Below are positions 52,695 through 62,281 of a stretch of 64,000 bases of DNA, piece after piece. Numbering within the stretch: the first letter of the stretch is position 1; each line of letters starts with the position of its first letter. The DNA is taken from positions 4,955,454 through 5,019,453 of the forward strand of contig NZ_KK073768.1 in assembly GCF_000582685.1 (NCBI RefSeq), read 5' to 3'. Below the pieces are notes generated by a model, which saw nothing but the letters and a program-made list of their open reading frames with translations, had not been told where the DNA came from and searched no databases. A program made the translations under genes and the position numbers. The stretch is from [Scytonema hofmanni] UTEX 2349 (GTDB lineage Bacteria; Cyanobacteriota; Cyanobacteriia; Cyanobacteriales; Nostocaceae).

Positions 52695-55688
52695 ATGTCT
52701 GTTGCTACGGATTACTTTGCTGACTTTATTGCCAAGCTTGAAGGTTGCGATCAATTACCAAGTGAGGAGCTTACTGATTTATTAAAAAATACTCATCCTA
52801 CTCGGTATCGTGTAGGTCAGAGGATTCTAGGAAAAGAGAGAATACCCGATCGCATCACAATCATTTATGAGGGGAAGGTTCGTTTACTAGCACATGACCC
52901 AGGCACTCAAGTACCAACTACTTTAAAATTTCTCGAATCTGGAGAGGTTTTAGGTGAAATTGGAATTTTGCGACAAGTTGCATGTGAAATTGCGATCGCA
53001 TCGAGTGAAGTCACATGTTTAACTTTGGATTCTGGCAAATACTTACAATTGCTTTCCAGGTATCCAGCTTTTGCAGAAGTTCGTAAGAGTCGGTGTCACT
53101 TAGTGGAAATATTTGATGTTCTGAGTGATCAAAAAGAGGTTCAAGCAAATACTGGAGTGAATCTCAAAGAACTCGCTCAAAATGCTTTGTTAAGAGCAAA
53201 AGTACATTATTTACCACCGGGAAAAACTTTATCTAGTCAATTAGATAGCAAAAGAGTTTGGTTTGTTAGTGGTGGTGGAACAGTCAAAAATGTTTCTCCT
53301 GGTTCACCGATAGAATTGCTCAATTGTGAAAAATTAGAAGTTGTAGGGAAAATAGCAGCACGTTTAATCGGTTTGCGTGAGTCAGATTTGTTTCACAATT
53401 ACCAACAATATCAGATACAAGATCATCAGCTAGAAAAATTAGACGAAATTGAGATTCCCTATGCATCTGAAGAAGAAGCTGTAACTAATTATATCTTTGA
53501 AGATAAACAGCAGAAAAGAAAATATCCATTTGTTCATGGTAAAGGGGAGTTAAATTCGGCGATCGCTTGTTTTCAAATGGTATCAAAACATTTGAAAACG
53601 CCCTTTAGACGAGAGATTATCAACCGTATTTTAAATGAGAATAATAAACGTTCCCCTACAGTATCTTTTCAGGTTTGCGCTTATCTTGCAGAGTTGTTAG
53701 GACTTAAGGCACAACTAATTGATGTATCCTTAAGCTTAAGTAGCATAACGCGCATTCCCGCACCTGCTCTAATTCGTTATGAAAACAGCTTTGCAGTTTT
53801 ATATGAAGCCAGCGAAAAAGTTATAGTTTTGGGAATACCGTCTGAAGGCATCCAGCGCTTTAAACCCAAAGAACTACTCGCTCAATTAGAAGTAGAAGAA
53901 AGCAATTCTCAACCTCGATTAAGGGTGTTATTACTTAATGCTACTAAAAGCACACCCCAAAAAAGGTTTGGTTTAGAGTGGTTTATTCCCTATTTATCGC
54001 GTTACCGTCGCATACTTATAGAAGTTTTTTGCGCTTCATTTTTTGTGCAGCTAGCAGCATTAGCAAATCCTCTGATTATTCAGATAATAATTGACCAAGT
54101 AATTGTTCAAAATAGTGTTAATACACTGCATATTTTTGGAACTTTGCTATTAGTTGTTGGTTTGTTTGAAGTTGTACTCACTACATTAAGAACCTACTTA
54201 TTTGTCGATACTACCAATCGGATTGACATGGGTTTGGGGTCAGAAATCATTGACCACTTACTGCGTTTACCGCTAAGTTATTATCAACGCAGACCAGTGG
54301 GAGAACTATCTACCCGCATTAATGAATTAGAAAATATTCGTAAATTTCTGACAGGCACAGCATTAACTGTGGGTTTAGATGCTCTATTTTCGGTGATTTA
54401 TATCATCGTTATGTTATTTTATAGCTGGCAACTAACCCTAGTCGGTTTAGCAACTATACCTGTATTTATCATTTTGACTGCTATTACCTCCCCCATAGTG
54501 AGGAAGCAGTTACGTGAAAAAGCCGAAAGAAATGCGGAAACACAATCATACTTAGTTGAGATAATTTCCGGAATTCAAACAGTCAAAGCTCAAAATATTG
54601 AATTGCGATCGCGTTTTTCTTGGCAAGAGCGTTACGCTAATTATGTATCAACTGGGTTTAAAACTGTAATAACTTCCACCCTGGCAAATTCTACCAGTAA
54701 TTTTCTTAACAAACTCAGTAGTTTATTAGTTTTGTGGATGGGAGCGTATTTAGTAGTTCAGGGAGAATTAACTTTAGGTGAATTAATTGCTTTTCGGATT
54801 ATTTCTAGTTATGTTACCAGCCCAATTTTACGTTTAGCACAACTTTGGCAGAGTTTTCAAGAAACAGCTTTATCATTAGAGCGTTTAAGCGATATTGTTG
54901 ATACACCACAAGAAGCAGAACAAGATCGTAATAATATTCCTTTGCCAGCGATTTCTGGTGCCGTTCGTTATGAAAATGTTTACTTCCGCTTTAAAAGTGA
55001 TGGTCCTCTGCAACTTTGTAATGTTAGTCTTGATTTTAATTCGGGTGAATTTATTGGCATTGTCGGACAAAGTGGTGCAGGAAAAAGTACTCTGACAAAA
55101 CTTTTGATTCGATTGTACGAACAAGAGTCGGGTAGAATTTTAATTGATGGATATGATATATCTAAAGTTGAACTATATTCACTACGACGACAAGTCGGAT
55201 TTGTTCCCCAAGATACACTCTTGTTTGAAGGTACAATTCAAGACAATATTGCTCTTACCAATCCTGACGCAACAACAGAGGAGATTATCGAAGCTGCTAA
55301 AATTGCCGCTGCCCATGACTTTATTATGGACTTACCTAATGGTTACAATACCAAGGTCGGGGAACGTGGAGGATCGCTGTCAGGTGGACAAAGACAAAGA
55401 ATTGCGATCGCACGTTCTGTTTTACAAAGACCAAAGTTATTAGTCTTGGATGAGGCAACTAGTGCTTTAGATTATGTCACAGAACGGCAAGTTTGTCTCA
55501 ATTTAGCCAAGGCATTTAAAAATAGTACAGTATTCTTCATTACTCACCGTTTGAATACTGTCAAACATGCAGATACAATCGTTGTCATGGACGCTGGTAG
55601 GGTGGTTGAGCAAGGAACACATCATGAATTAATTGCAATAGAAGGTCATTATTTCTACCTCTATAATCAGCAAGAAATGAACTTGTAA
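52695..55688 (+). CDS. Type I ABC exporter with cNMP-binding-like and degenerate C39 domains
   Basis: A 997-residue exporter. Residues about 10-150 look like a cyclic nucleotide-binding domain (ITIIYEGKVRLLAHD, LKFLESGEVLGEIGIL). A C39-like domain (about 280-405) follows; in the position of the catalytic Cys is S288 (NSAIACFQMV), and the catalytic His is replaced in ENSFAVLYEA, so it cannot cut leader peptides, as in HlyB. Six membrane helices occupy about 430-720. The ATPase has Walker A GQSGAGKST at 791, LSGGQRQRIAIAR near 896-908, Walker B with D919/E920 (LLVLDEATSALD) and the H-loop THRL. It is built to export unprocessed RTX-type substrates with the HlyD 226 nt downstream. It may respond to a ligand through the N-terminal domain (inference). 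Confidence 0.95.
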   Translation: MSVATDYFADFIAKLEGCDQLPSEELTDLLKNTHPTRYRVGQRILGKERIPDRITIIYEGKVRLLAHDPGTQVPTTLKFLESGEVLGEIGILRQVACEIAIASSEVTCLTLDSGKYLQLLSRYPAFAEVRKSRCHLVEIFDVLSDQKEVQANTGVNLKELAQNALLRAKVHYLPPGKTLSSQLDSKRVWFVSGGGTVKNVSPGSPIELLNCEKLEVVGKIAARLIGLRESDLFHNYQQYQIQDHQLEKLDEIEIPYASEEEAVTNYIFEDKQQKRKYPFVHGKGELNSAIACFQMVSKHLKTPFRREIINRILNENNKRSPTVSFQVCAYLAELLGLKAQLIDVSLSLSSITRIPAPALIRYENSFAVLYEASEKVIVLGIPSEGIQRFKPKELLAQLEVEESNSQPRLRVLLLNATKSTPQKRFGLEWFIPYLSRYRRILIEVFCASFFVQLAALANPLIIQIIIDQVIVQNSVNTLHIFGTLLLVVGLFEVVLTTLRTYLFVDTTNRIDMGLGSEIIDHLLRLPLSYYQRRPVGELSTRINELENIRKFLTGTALTVGLDALFSVIYIIVMLFYSWQLTLVGLATIPVFIILTAITSPIVRKQLREKAERNAETQSYLVEIISGIQTVKAQNIELRSRFSWQERYANYVSTGFKTVITSTLANSTSNFLNKLSSLLVLWMGAYLVVQGELTLGELIAFRIISSYVTSPILRLAQLWQSFQETALSLERLSDIVDTPQEAEQDRNNIPLPAISGAVRYENVYFRFKSDGPLQLCNVSLDFNSGEFIGIVGQSGAGKSTLTKLLIRLYEQESGRILIDGYDISKVELYSLRRQVGFVPQDTLLFEGTIQDNIALTNPDATTEEIIEAAKIAAAHDFIMDLPNGYNTKVGERGGSLSGGQRQRIAIARSVLQRPKLLVLDEATSALDYVTERQVCLNLAKAFKNSTVFFITHRLNTVKHADTIVVMDAGRVVEQGTHHELIAIEGHYFYLYNQQEMNL

Positions 55689-55730
55689 TTCGGACAAGTT
55701 AGGATTTGATAAGTAACCACAAATATTATT

Positions 55731-55790
55731 GGTGTGTGATGCTAGAAATGATATTCAATAAAACAATGTATTCTCGTAGCGTCACACACC
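55731..55790 (+). repeat. GGTGTGTGA inverted repeat between exporter and adaptor
   Basis: GGTGTGTGATGCT (55731-55743) and AGCGTCACACACC (55778-55790) pair with one gap, a 34-nt loop between. It resembles a dispersed GGTGTGTGACGCT repeat of cyanobacteria. It might weaken read-through or protect the RNA. Confidence 0.6.
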
Positions 55791-55914
55791 CTACAACCAA
55801 TTAGTACTTTATTTTTCCGGTAATTCCTATCTAATAACTAAACCATGTCTACTTTGAAAAGTATTTCAATATAGACGGGATTTAATAACTAATAATCAAT
55901 AACTTCTTATTACT

Positions 55915-57513
55915 ATGACTCAACTAGATAAAAATCAACTCAATGGTAAATATAGTAACGGCAAGTATAAACATACAATAAAAGCCTTAGAATCGCAGAT
56001 ATCGACTACTGAATCTGAAACCCCTAAATCACTTATAACTAAATCATCTGCAAATAATTTTCCAGATTCTAAATTTGAACAATCTGTGGTATTGCGCCAA
56101 TCTCCTGTTTGGTCTCGTGCGATAATGATGACTATGATGGGTTTAGGTTGCTTTGGCATCATCTGGGCTTGTTTTGCTAAAATTGAACAAGTAGTTCCAG
56201 CCACAGGACAATTAAAACCTGAAGGTGCAGTCAAAGAAATTCAAGCACCAGTAGGTGGGGTTGTTAAAGATATCTATATTAAAGATGGACAACATGTAAA
56301 AGCTGGAGATTTGTTACTCATTTTTGATTCTAGTACTACGGATGCTGAATTAAATTCACTGCAAAAAATACGTAATGCATTAATGCAGGAAAATCAGATT
56401 TATCGTCAGTTAATCCAAACTCCTGCGGCTGTTACAGAAGGTGTGTTGTTAAAAAGTTCCTTATCAAAAGAAACTTCTTTTTTGTTAAAAACTCATACAG
56501 TTTTACTGGCAGAAAATGAATTATTACGCCAAGAATTAGGAAATTCAGGGAATATTTTAGGTTTGGGAATAGATGAGCAAAAACGTCTCACCACAACAAA
56601 AACCGAATTAGATACTCGTGCAGCAGCAGGAAGGTTAGAAGTTGAACAAATCAAGAAAAAATTAGCACAGACTGAAGTTAAAATTAGTGATACAAAAGCA
56701 ACTTTAGCTATTGAAGAACAAATTGTCAGTAAACTAAAAACTTTATCACAACAAGGGGGAATTTCGCAGTTACAGTATTTGCAACAAAAAAAAAATGTAC
56801 AAAATCTTCAAGCACAACTAGCACAATTATTAGAAGAACAGCAACGTCTACAACTTGATATTGAACAAGGACAGCAAGAGATGAAAAATACCGTTGCGGC
56901 TTCTCAGAAAAATAATTGGGAAAAAATCACTAATAATAAAAAGCAAATTGCCGAGATAGAGACTCAACTTACTAAGGTTTTGTTAGAGAATGAAAAACGA
57001 CTAGCTGATGTGAATAGTAAAATTTCCCAAGCACAAACAAATATAAAGTATCAAAAACTTCATGCACCTGTATCTGGAACTATTTTTGACTTACAAGCAA
57101 ATAATCATGGTTTTGTAACCAGATCAAGCGAAAAACTACTTTCAATAGTGCCAAATGATAGCTTTATTGCCGAGGCTTTTATTACTAATAAGGATATTGG
57201 TTTTGTGCGAGAAGGGATGAAAGTAGATGTCAGAATAGATTCCTTTCCCTTTAGCGAATTTGGTGATATTAAAGGAGAAATAACTTCAGTCGCATCAGAT
57301 GCATTAGCACCAGATGAAAACCATCGATATTATCGCTTCCCTATCAAAATAAAGTTGAACAGGCAATCATTAAATGTGCAAGGTAGAAATATATCCTTGC
57401 AATCAGGAATGTCTATCACTGCTAATATTAAGGTACGCGAAGAAAGAAGTATTATTAGCCTGTTTACCCAGTTATTCACCAAGCATATTGAAACCTTGAA
57501 GGAAGTTCGTTAG
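55915..57513 (+). CDS. HlyD-family periplasmic adaptor of the type I system
   Basis: A 532-residue membrane-fusion protein. An N-terminal cytoplasmic tail (about 1-68, Lys/Ser-rich) precedes the membrane helix MMTMMGLGCFGIIWACFAK (about 72-90). The lipoyl half PATGQLKPEGAVKEIQAPVGGVVKDIYIKDGQHVKAGDLLL follows, then a long coiled coil (about 170-380), the second lipoyl half APVSGTIFDLQANNHGFVTRSSEKLL and a beta domain with FVREGMKVDVRIDSFPF. It is 226 nt downstream of the ABC exporter. An outer-membrane TolC-like partner is not in the window. ATG 55915 is well placed. Confidence 0.93.
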   Translation: MTQLDKNQLNGKYSNGKYKHTIKALESQISTTESETPKSLITKSSANNFPDSKFEQSVVLRQSPVWSRAIMMTMMGLGCFGIIWACFAKIEQVVPATGQLKPEGAVKEIQAPVGGVVKDIYIKDGQHVKAGDLLLIFDSSTTDAELNSLQKIRNALMQENQIYRQLIQTPAAVTEGVLLKSSLSKETSFLLKTHTVLLAENELLRQELGNSGNILGLGIDEQKRLTTTKTELDTRAAAGRLEVEQIKKKLAQTEVKISDTKATLAIEEQIVSKLKTLSQQGGISQLQYLQQKKNVQNLQAQLAQLLEEQQRLQLDIEQGQQEMKNTVAASQKNNWEKITNNKKQIAEIETQLTKVLLENEKRLADVNSKISQAQTNIKYQKLHAPVSGTIFDLQANNHGFVTRSSEKLLSIVPNDSFIAEAFITNKDIGFVREGMKVDVRIDSFPFSEFGDIKGEITSVASDALAPDENHRYYRFPIKIKLNRQSLNVQGRNISLQSGMSITANIKVREERSIISLFTQLFTKHIETLKEVR

Positions 57514-57694
57514 AAAAACTATAATTTCCTTTGAGTTTGGATGCGTTAACGCACCATTGTCGCTTATGTGGGGTTGGGGTGAGGTTTTGTTCTGTACTTC
57601 ATCCACCTGGGAACCGTTATATACATAAATGCTGATGTCAGAAGCTGTGGAAAATGCTAGAAGTAAAACTAAAATGAAAATTTAGATTTTTTAA

Positions 57695-59740
57695 GTGGAG
57701 ACCAACTCCGTGGAATCACTGACGTTGAAGGTTAAACAGCGAGTTCAAGAACTGCGGCAATTACTACAACAAGCTAGCTATGCCTATTACGTCCTCGATT
57801 CTCCCATAATAGAGGATGCAGTTTACGATCGCCTGTATCGAGAATTGCAACAATTGGAAACTGAGCATCCAGAAGTTGTCACCCCAGATAGTCCCACTCA
57901 GCGCGTGGGTGAGAAGCCCGCTACACAGTTTACCACGGTGCGGCACAACATTCCCCTATATAGTTTGGAGAATGCCTTTGATGTTGATGAGTTGCAAGCT
58001 TGGGAACGGCGTTGGCGACGTCAAACACCGAACATAGATGCGGTAGAATATGTCTGCGAACTGAAAATTGATGGTAATGCTTTGGCTCTGACTTACGAAA
58101 ATGGCGTTTTAGTCAGAGGAACGACTAGAGGTGATGGTGTAACTGGTGAAGATATTACCCAAAATGTGCGAACAATTCGCTCAATTCCGTTACGCTTGAA
58201 TATGTCGGGGTTAGAAAACGTTGAACGGGTGGAAGTTCGCGGTGAGACGTTTTTACCTTTAGAAGTATTTAAGCAAATTAACTCCCAAAGGCTTGCAGCT
58301 GGTGAACAGTTATTTGCCAATCCCCGCAACGCTACAGCTGGTACACTGCGGCAATTAGACTCTCGCATTGTCGCGCAACGGCAGTTAGATTTTTTTGCTT
58401 ACACGCTGCACATTCCAGGATTAGATGATGCAAGTATTGCTAATACTCAATGGGAAGCTTTGGAATTGCTGCAAAATATCGGCTTTCGCGTCAACCCAAA
58501 CAAGCATCTGTGTGCAACTTATGCCGAAGTTGCTGAATATTATCAACATTGGGATACAGAACGGCTGAATCTAGATTACATGACTGATGGGGTGGTGGTA
58601 AAGCTGAATTCTTTTAAGCTGCAAGAACAGTTGGGATTTACGCAAAAGTTTCCCCGCTGGGCTGTGGCACTCAAATACGCAGCCGAAGAAGCACCTACCC
58701 GCGTGGAAAATATTGCGGTGAATGTTGGCAGAACTGGCGCGTTAACGCCTTTGGCAGAAATGCGCCCAGTGCAACTAGCGGGGACGACTGTATCACGGGC
58801 TACTTTACATAATAGCGATCGCATTGCCCAATTAGACATCCGCATCGGCGATACTGTCATTGTCCGCAAAGCTGGAGAAATTATCCCGGAAGTGTTGAGG
58901 GTACTCAAAGAACTTCGTCCCGACGACACTAAACCGTTTGTTATGCCTACCCATTGTCCAGTATGCAACCAACCTGTGGTCAGGGAAATGGGCGAGGCAG
59001 TGACGAGATGCGTTAATGCTTCTTGTGCTGCTATCCTCAAAGGTGCGATCGAACATTGGGTCAGTCGCGATGCGTTGGATATTCGCGGTATGGGGGAAAA
59101 ACTGGTGCATCAACTCGTTGATAAAGGTGTGGTGCATTCGGTTGCTGATTTGTACGACTTGACAGAAGACAAGTTTTGTGAATTAGAGCGGATGGGGAAA
59201 AAATCAGCAGAAAAATTGGTGAGTGCGATCGCCTGTAGTAAAAATCAACCTTGGTCGCGGGTATTATATGGTTTAGGCATTCGTCATGTTGGCAGCGTCA
59301 ATGCCCAATTATTAACTGAGAAGTTTCCCTCTGTGGAAAAATTAGCACAAGCAAGGCAATCAGATATTGAAGGAATTTACGGTATCGGTGCAGAAATTGC
59401 TCAATCTGCTTATCAATGGTTCCACATTGCTGCAAATCAAACTTTAATTGAACGGTTGCAAGCTGCGGGGTTACAATTCGTTGGGGAAGTTACGCTGACA
59501 TCGGATAATCAAAAGTTGGTGGGGAAAACTTTTGTAATTACGGGTACGCTACCAACTTTGAAACGGGATGAAGCGAAAGCCTTGATTCAGAAAAATGGTG
59601 GTAAAGTCACGGAATCTGTGAGTAAAAAAACTGATTATTTAGTTGTGGGGGAAGATGCGGGTTCTAAGTTGGAAAAGGCTGAAAGTTTGGGAATTACGCA
59701 GTTGAGTGAAGCGCAATTGTTGGAATTGGTGGGGGAGTAA
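57695..59740 (+). CDS. ligA: NAD-dependent DNA ligase LigA
   Basis: A 681-residue ligase sealing nicks in replication and repair. Domains in order: Ia/adenylation with catalytic K124 in CELKIDGNAL, VRGTTRGDGVTGEDIT and DYMTDGVVVKLN; the OB fold (ILRVLKEL, TVSRATLHN); a four-cysteine zinc finger (CPVC, then CVNASC); HhH repeats (EGIYGIGAEIAQ, RVLYGLGIRHVGS); and a BRCT domain (LVGKTFVITGTLPTLKRDEA). Complete and normal length. I use GTG 57695; a second GTG at 57710 is possible. The gene is not in an obvious operon. A PIN-domain remnant lies just downstream. Confidence 0.97.
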   Translation: METNSVESLTLKVKQRVQELRQLLQQASYAYYVLDSPIIEDAVYDRLYRELQQLETEHPEVVTPDSPTQRVGEKPATQFTTVRHNIPLYSLENAFDVDELQAWERRWRRQTPNIDAVEYVCELKIDGNALALTYENGVLVRGTTRGDGVTGEDITQNVRTIRSIPLRLNMSGLENVERVEVRGETFLPLEVFKQINSQRLAAGEQLFANPRNATAGTLRQLDSRIVAQRQLDFFAYTLHIPGLDDASIANTQWEALELLQNIGFRVNPNKHLCATYAEVAEYYQHWDTERLNLDYMTDGVVVKLNSFKLQEQLGFTQKFPRWAVALKYAAEEAPTRVENIAVNVGRTGALTPLAEMRPVQLAGTTVSRATLHNSDRIAQLDIRIGDTVIVRKAGEIIPEVLRVLKELRPDDTKPFVMPTHCPVCNQPVVREMGEAVTRCVNASCAAILKGAIEHWVSRDALDIRGMGEKLVHQLVDKGVVHSVADLYDLTEDKFCELERMGKKSAEKLVSAIACSKNQPWSRVLYGLGIRHVGSVNAQLLTEKFPSVEKLAQARQSDIEGIYGIGAEIAQSAYQWFHIAANQTLIERLQAAGLQFVGEVTLTSDNQKLVGKTFVITGTLPTLKRDEAKALIQKNGGKVTESVSKKTDYLVVGEDAGSKLEKAESLGITQLSEAQLLELVGE

Positions 59741-59801
59741 CGAACCGCAGAGAACCCAGAGAAATTTAAGACGAATCCCCAGTGCATTTCCCCTAGCTTT
59801 A

Positions 59802-59948
59802 GTGGTAGTTCGCAAACAATATAAACTTAGGCTTCCTGACGCAATCATTGCTGCAACTGCACAAAGATTGAATGCAATGTTATTTACGAATGATGTTAGG
59901 TTCAATAATGTAACACAAATTAACACTCAAACAGTGCAAATTGTGTAG
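59802..59948 (+). pseudogene. PIN-domain (VapC-like) remnant
   Basis: The last about 45 codons read YKLRLPDAIIAATAQRLNAML, then FTNDVRFNNV, the C-terminal half of a VapC-type PIN toxin with its last acidic residues (PDAII, TNDVRF). No start, upstream acidic residue or antitoxin is present, and the sequence ahead is a GAACCGCAGAGAACC-type repeat. A decayed toxin gene. Confidence 0.6.
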
Positions 59949-60157
59949 TAAGCCTGCGTAGACGCCTTAGCGGCTTGTCGCAAGACATCGCTCTTTTTCT
60001 CGTCAATGTGTAGATTCTGCATCGTCTTGTCTTCAAACACTGTTGATCGCTCTATAATTTTTACATAACGCAAATGTGATGAAATAAGTATATTTTGAAG
60101 AGCAAATTAGTTAGATAATATTGACTCATCATTTTGTTGTGCTATCAGGAGTTTTGA

Positions 60158-61360
60158 ATGGGTCGCGCCAAAAAGGTTGTTCTGGCATATTCTGGTGGAG
60201 TAGATACCTCAGTTTGCATTCCCTACCTCATGCATGAGTGGGGTGTAGAAGAAGTGATTACGCTAGCAGCAGATTTAGGTCAGGGAGATGAATTAGAGCC
60301 AGTTCGAGAAAAAGCTTTAAAATCGGGTGCAAGTGAATCTCTGGTGGCAGATGTCAAGGATAGATTTATTAAAGATTACGCGTTTGGAGCAATTCAAGCA
60401 AATGCCCTTTATGAAAATCGCTATCCTTTGGGAACTGCTCTTGCTCGTCCGCTGATTGCTAAGATATTAGTAGAAGCCGCAGAAAAATACGGTGCAGATG
60501 CGATCGCTCACGGTTGCACCGGCAAAGGTAACGATCAGGTACGCTTTGATGTGTCCTGTGCTGCTCTGAACCCGAATCTGAAGATACTTGCCCCAGCGCG
60601 GGAATGGGGAATGAGTCGTGAAGAAACCATCGCTTATGGCGAACGTTTTGGTATTTCCTCGCCGGTGAAAAAGAAATCCCCCTACAGTATTGATAAAAAT
60701 TTGCTCGGTCGCAGCATAGAAGCTGGTGTTCTGGAAGATCCCGCAGTTGAACCACCAGAAGAAATTTATCAGATGACGAAAGCGATCGCTGATACTCCTA
60801 ATGAACCAGAATACATTGAAATCGGTTTCACTCAAGGTATTCCTACCACCCTCAACGGTGAAGCTAAAAACCCAGTTGCCCTAATTGAACAACTCAACAA
60901 TGCAGCCGGCAGCCACGGTATCGGGCGGATTGATATGATAGAAAATCGCTTGGTAGGTATTAAATCGCGGGAAATCTACGAATCACCCGCAATGTTAGTA
61001 TTAATTCAAGCACACCGAGATTTAGAAAGCCTGACTTTAACCGCAGATATCACCCATTACAAGCGTGGTATCGAAGAAACTTATACCCAAATGGTTTATA
61101 ACGGTTTGTGGTACAGTCCACTCAAAGCGGCATTGGATGCGTTTATTCAAAAAACTCAAGAGCGAGTTTCTGGAACTGTACGATTAAAGCTGTTTAAGGG
61201 TAACGCCACGATAGTCGGGCGTACTTCTGAAAATACCCTTTACACACCAGATTTGGCAACCTACGGAGCCGAAGACCAATTCGATCATAAAGCAGCTGAA
61301 GGCTTTATTTACGTTTGGGGACTACCAACACGTATTTGGGCACAACGCGGAAGAGATTAG
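60158..61360 (+). CDS. argG: Argininosuccinate synthase
   Basis: A 400-residue enzyme joining citrulline and aspartate with ATP to make argininosuccinate in arginine synthesis. The PP-loop SGGVDTS is at residues 12-18, then TLAADLGQG, NRYPLGTALARPLIAK, HGCTGKGNDQVRFD (citrulline/aspartate binding), SPYSIDKNLLGRSIEAG and THYKRGIEETYTQMVYNGLWYSPL, in normal order and length. AGGAG 6 nt before ATG 60158 supports the start. It has no visible operon partner. Argininosuccinate also feeds cyanophycin precursor arginine, relevant for a heterocyst former; that link is general knowledge. Confidence 0.97.
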   Translation: MGRAKKVVLAYSGGVDTSVCIPYLMHEWGVEEVITLAADLGQGDELEPVREKALKSGASESLVADVKDRFIKDYAFGAIQANALYENRYPLGTALARPLIAKILVEAAEKYGADAIAHGCTGKGNDQVRFDVSCAALNPNLKILAPAREWGMSREETIAYGERFGISSPVKKKSPYSIDKNLLGRSIEAGVLEDPAVEPPEEIYQMTKAIADTPNEPEYIEIGFTQGIPTTLNGEAKNPVALIEQLNNAAGSHGIGRIDMIENRLVGIKSREIYESPAMLVLIQAHRDLESLTLTADITHYKRGIEETYTQMVYNGLWYSPLKAALDAFIQKTQERVSGTVRLKLFKGNATIVGRTSENTLYTPDLATYGAEDQFDHKAAEGFIYVWGLPTRIWAQRGRD

Positions 61361-61363
61361 TAG

Positions 61364-61642
61364 GTAGTGGTTAGTGGATAGTGGATAGTGGATGGTTGTT
61401 GGTGGTTAGTCGATGGTGATTAGAAGTGCTTTTTGACAACTAACAACCAACAACTAACAACCAACAACTAACAACCAACCACTAACAACCAACCACTAAC
61501 AACCAACAACTAACAACCAACCACTAACAACCAACCACTAACAACCAACCACTAACAACCAACAACTAACAACCAACCACTAACAACCAACAACTAACAA
61601 CCAACAACTAACAACCAACAACTAACAACCAACCACTAACAA
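61364..61642. repeat. Long heptad STRR with opposing arms at convergent gene ends
   Basis: GTGGTTA/GTGGATA units (61364-61420) face over 25 heptads, mostly CAACTAA, CAACCAA and CCACTAA (61436-61642). The arms are partly complementary. It lies between the convergent argG and DedA stop codons, so a bidirectional terminator is plausible. No unique spacers, so not CRISPR. Confidence 0.85.
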
Positions 61643-61648
61643 CATTCC

Positions 61649-62281
61649 CTACTCCCCACTCTCTAATTCCTTAGTTTGCCTAGCTTCCAACCACAGTGGT
61701 ATAACTATGACTGCAACCAGGATTAGCAACGCAGCGATCGCAAATTGACTTGCCCAAGTAACCAGTTGTTCTAAAGGAACAATTTTTCCCGCAAAGAAAG
61801 CTAATGTCACCATTGCACTAGCCCACGTAATTGCTCCCGCTAAGTTATATAAAAAGAATTTACCAAAGGGCATTTCCACTATACCCGCTAGTGGCGAAGC
61901 GAAAACTCGCATCAATGCCAAAAAGCGCCCAAAAAATACAGCTTTACCAGCTTTTTCACTAAATGTATCTTTAATTTTCAGTAGCCGCTGTTCGGAAATC
62001 CGAAAAATGCTACCAACTCGCAGCAAAAAAGACCAACCGCCAATTCTACCAATCCAATAGCCGCAAATACCACCAATGACAGCACCGGCGATCGCATTAC
62101 CTAAAACTAGCCAATAATTTAATTCATTACTGCCAGCAAGAAACCCACCGACTATAGTCACGGTTTCACCAGGAAGAGGAATTCCTAAATTTTCTAGCAA
62201 AATTCCCAAAAAAACAGCCCAATAACCATACTGGTGGGCAACTTCCTGAATGTTTTCTAGCGACATAAACTCAAAAGACAT
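61649..62281 (-). CDS. DedA-family membrane protein
   Basis: A 210-residue inner-membrane protein of the DedA/VTT superfamily. It has the hallmark FLGILLENLGIPLPGETVTIVGG, then GAVIGGICGYWIGRIGG and FGRFLALMRVFASPLAGIVEMPFGKF with the conserved FxRF and Pro/Gly-rich motifs, and about five hydrophobic segments. DedA proteins move or flip undecaprenyl phosphate or lipids and help maintain membrane potential; specificity here is unknown. ATG 62281 (MSFEFMSLENIQ) is chosen; ATG 62266 is also possible. It is convergent with argG. Confidence 0.93.
   Translation of the reverse strand: MSFEFMSLENIQEVAHQYGYWAVFLGILLENLGIPLPGETVTIVGGFLAGSNELNYWLVLGNAIAGAVIGGICGYWIGRIGGWSFLLRVGSIFRISEQRLLKIKDTFSEKAGKAVFFGRFLALMRVFASPLAGIVEMPFGKFFLYNLAGAITWASAMVTLAFFAGKIVPLEQLVTWASQFAIAALLILVAVIVIPLWLEARQTKELESGE

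Noticed and set aside
58576..59040. Long reverse frame opposite ligA
   Set aside because: ligA is unmistakable on the + strand; the reverse product has no family likeness.
61436..61642. Possible CRISPR array in the CAACTAA tract
   Set aside because: Units are contiguous heptads with no unique spacers of 30-40 bp and no cas gene nearby.
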